Source of the DNA: Verrucomicrobiales bacterium
GTDB taxonomy: Bacteria > Verrucomicrobiota > Verrucomicrobiia > Verrucomicrobiales > DEV007
Assembly (NCBI GenBank): GCA_029210205.1
Contig: JARGOD010000011.1
Span: forward strand, 1 to 64,000
Direction of reading: 5' to 3'
DNA: 64,000 bases
Part shown: in pieces, positions 63,039 to 64,000 of the stretch
How positions within the stretch are numbered: position 1 is the first letter of the stretch
Layout of the letters: each line of letters begins with the position of its first letter
Notes under the pieces: model-generated
The model's input: the letters and a program-made list of their open reading frames with translations, nothing else
What the model was told of the DNA's origin: nothing
Databases searched by the model: none
Translations under genes and position numbers: made by a program

Positions 63039-63365
63039 ACAAAGAGTGGTAGGTCCGTTCTCGGCGGTTGGGAAAGTCGTGCGGTTTGGTCGTGCAAGAG
63101 AGGCCCTCTTAGATAAGAGAATTCAGCAGTTCGTCAAGGTAGAAATTAGCCATACTCATTGTTTCTGAGAGGCTAATTCCGTGCCAAATAAACGTCGAAA
63201 GTCCCTTCATCGCAATCGATTATCTCAGATCGAATTATCTGCAAGTAAAACATATCGACATTTATAATTATTAGGATATCTTAAATATTCGTAAATACAA
63301 AACAAAAGAGAGGGTCATTTCTAACTGAACTTCCGCTAAAATTTCCCGCCCTAGCCCCTTGCATA

Positions 63366-64000
63366 GTGTCTGAGCCGTCCCAAACCGATCCTGCTGATGC
63401 ACCAACGCAGGAGTTCGAACAAAGCCTTCGCCCGCCTGACTTTGAAGAGTTTTGCGGCCAGCAGAAGGTGAAGGATCGCCTGATGCTCATGATCGAGGCG
63501 GCAAAACAACGCAGCGATGCTTTGGATCATGTTCTTCTCTGCGGCCCTCCCGGACTGGGGAAAACCACCCTCGCTCACATCCTTTGCCGTGCCTTTGGGT
63601 CTGAGATGCATCTCACCAGCGGACCCCAGATTGAAAAAGCGGGAGATCTTGCCGGTTTGCTAACTACCATACAGCATGGTGATTTTCTCTTCATCGACGA
63701 GATTCACCGACTTCACCCGGCGATTGAGGAGTACCTCTATCCGGCGATGGAGGACTACAAGCTTGATATTCTGATCGACCAGGGCCCCAATGCCCGCTCG
63801 ATTTCGCTCAATATTCCAAAATTTACTCTCGTCGGCGCCACGACAAAGGCGGGAATGCTGACGAGACCGCTGCTTTCCCGCTTCGGGATCAACAATAGAC
63901 TCGATTATTACACTCCGGAGGAACTGGTCATTATAATCACCCGCTCTGCGAAGCTCCTGAATGTTCATATTGAGCACGATGGGGCCCTTGAGATCGGCTC
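63366..64000 (+). CDS. ruvB: Holliday junction branch migration helicase RuvB (truncated by window edge)
   Basis: Manual translation from GTG 63366: [73 protein letters not shown]...[31 protein letters not shown]; open to the end. Confidence 0.93.
   Translation, partial: MSEPSQTDPADAPTQEFEQSLRPPDFEEFCGQQKVKDRLMLMIEAAKQRSDALDHVLLCGPPGLGKTTLAHILCRAFGSEMHLTSGPQIEKAGDLAGLLTTIQHGDFLFIDEIHRLHPAIEEYLYPAMEDYKLDILIDQGPNARSISLNIPKFTLVGATTKAGMLTRPLLSRFGINNRLDYYTPEELVIIITRSAKLLNVHIEHDGALEIG

Overview
This 64 kb window is a gene-dense bacterial chromosome segment. Gene content suggests the PVC group, probably Verrucomicrobia: DUF1080, a DUF6797-like domain joined to a CxxCH cytochrome, DapL, a Gld-type ABC module and PVC-style secretin architecture. 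Taxonomy is inference. Most of it is housekeeping: a split complex I locus (nuoB-C at 5.8-6.9 kb, nuoD-N at 31.4-43.7 kb, no nuoA seen), dapL, trpF, hisF, pgi, eno, rpe, dxs, xseA/xseB, tadA, lpxD-ompH-bamA, a 5'-partial ruvB at the right edge, a Xer recombinase, a gldA/F/G-like ABC module, a hybrid histidine kinase, a GspD-type secretin and an FkbM/O-antigen-ligase pair. I saw no CRISPR array, rRNA, complete tRNA, prophage, IS element or recognisable defence system. The main points for follow-up are: (1) an identical 18-bp perfect operator, TTGTGAAATTTTTCACAA (Rex-like or CRP-like), upstream of both separated nuo clusters; (2) a YugP-type membrane metallopeptidase homologue whose HExxH motif has become QQAGK; (3) a small element built from ACAGGGT/ACCCTGT heptamers always offset by 22 nt, seen three times; (4) a divergent IF-1-like gene in an apparent operon with peptide-ABC ATPases; (5) a secreted orphan protein with a possible permuted papain-like His...NC arrangement; and (6) several structured intergenic elements.
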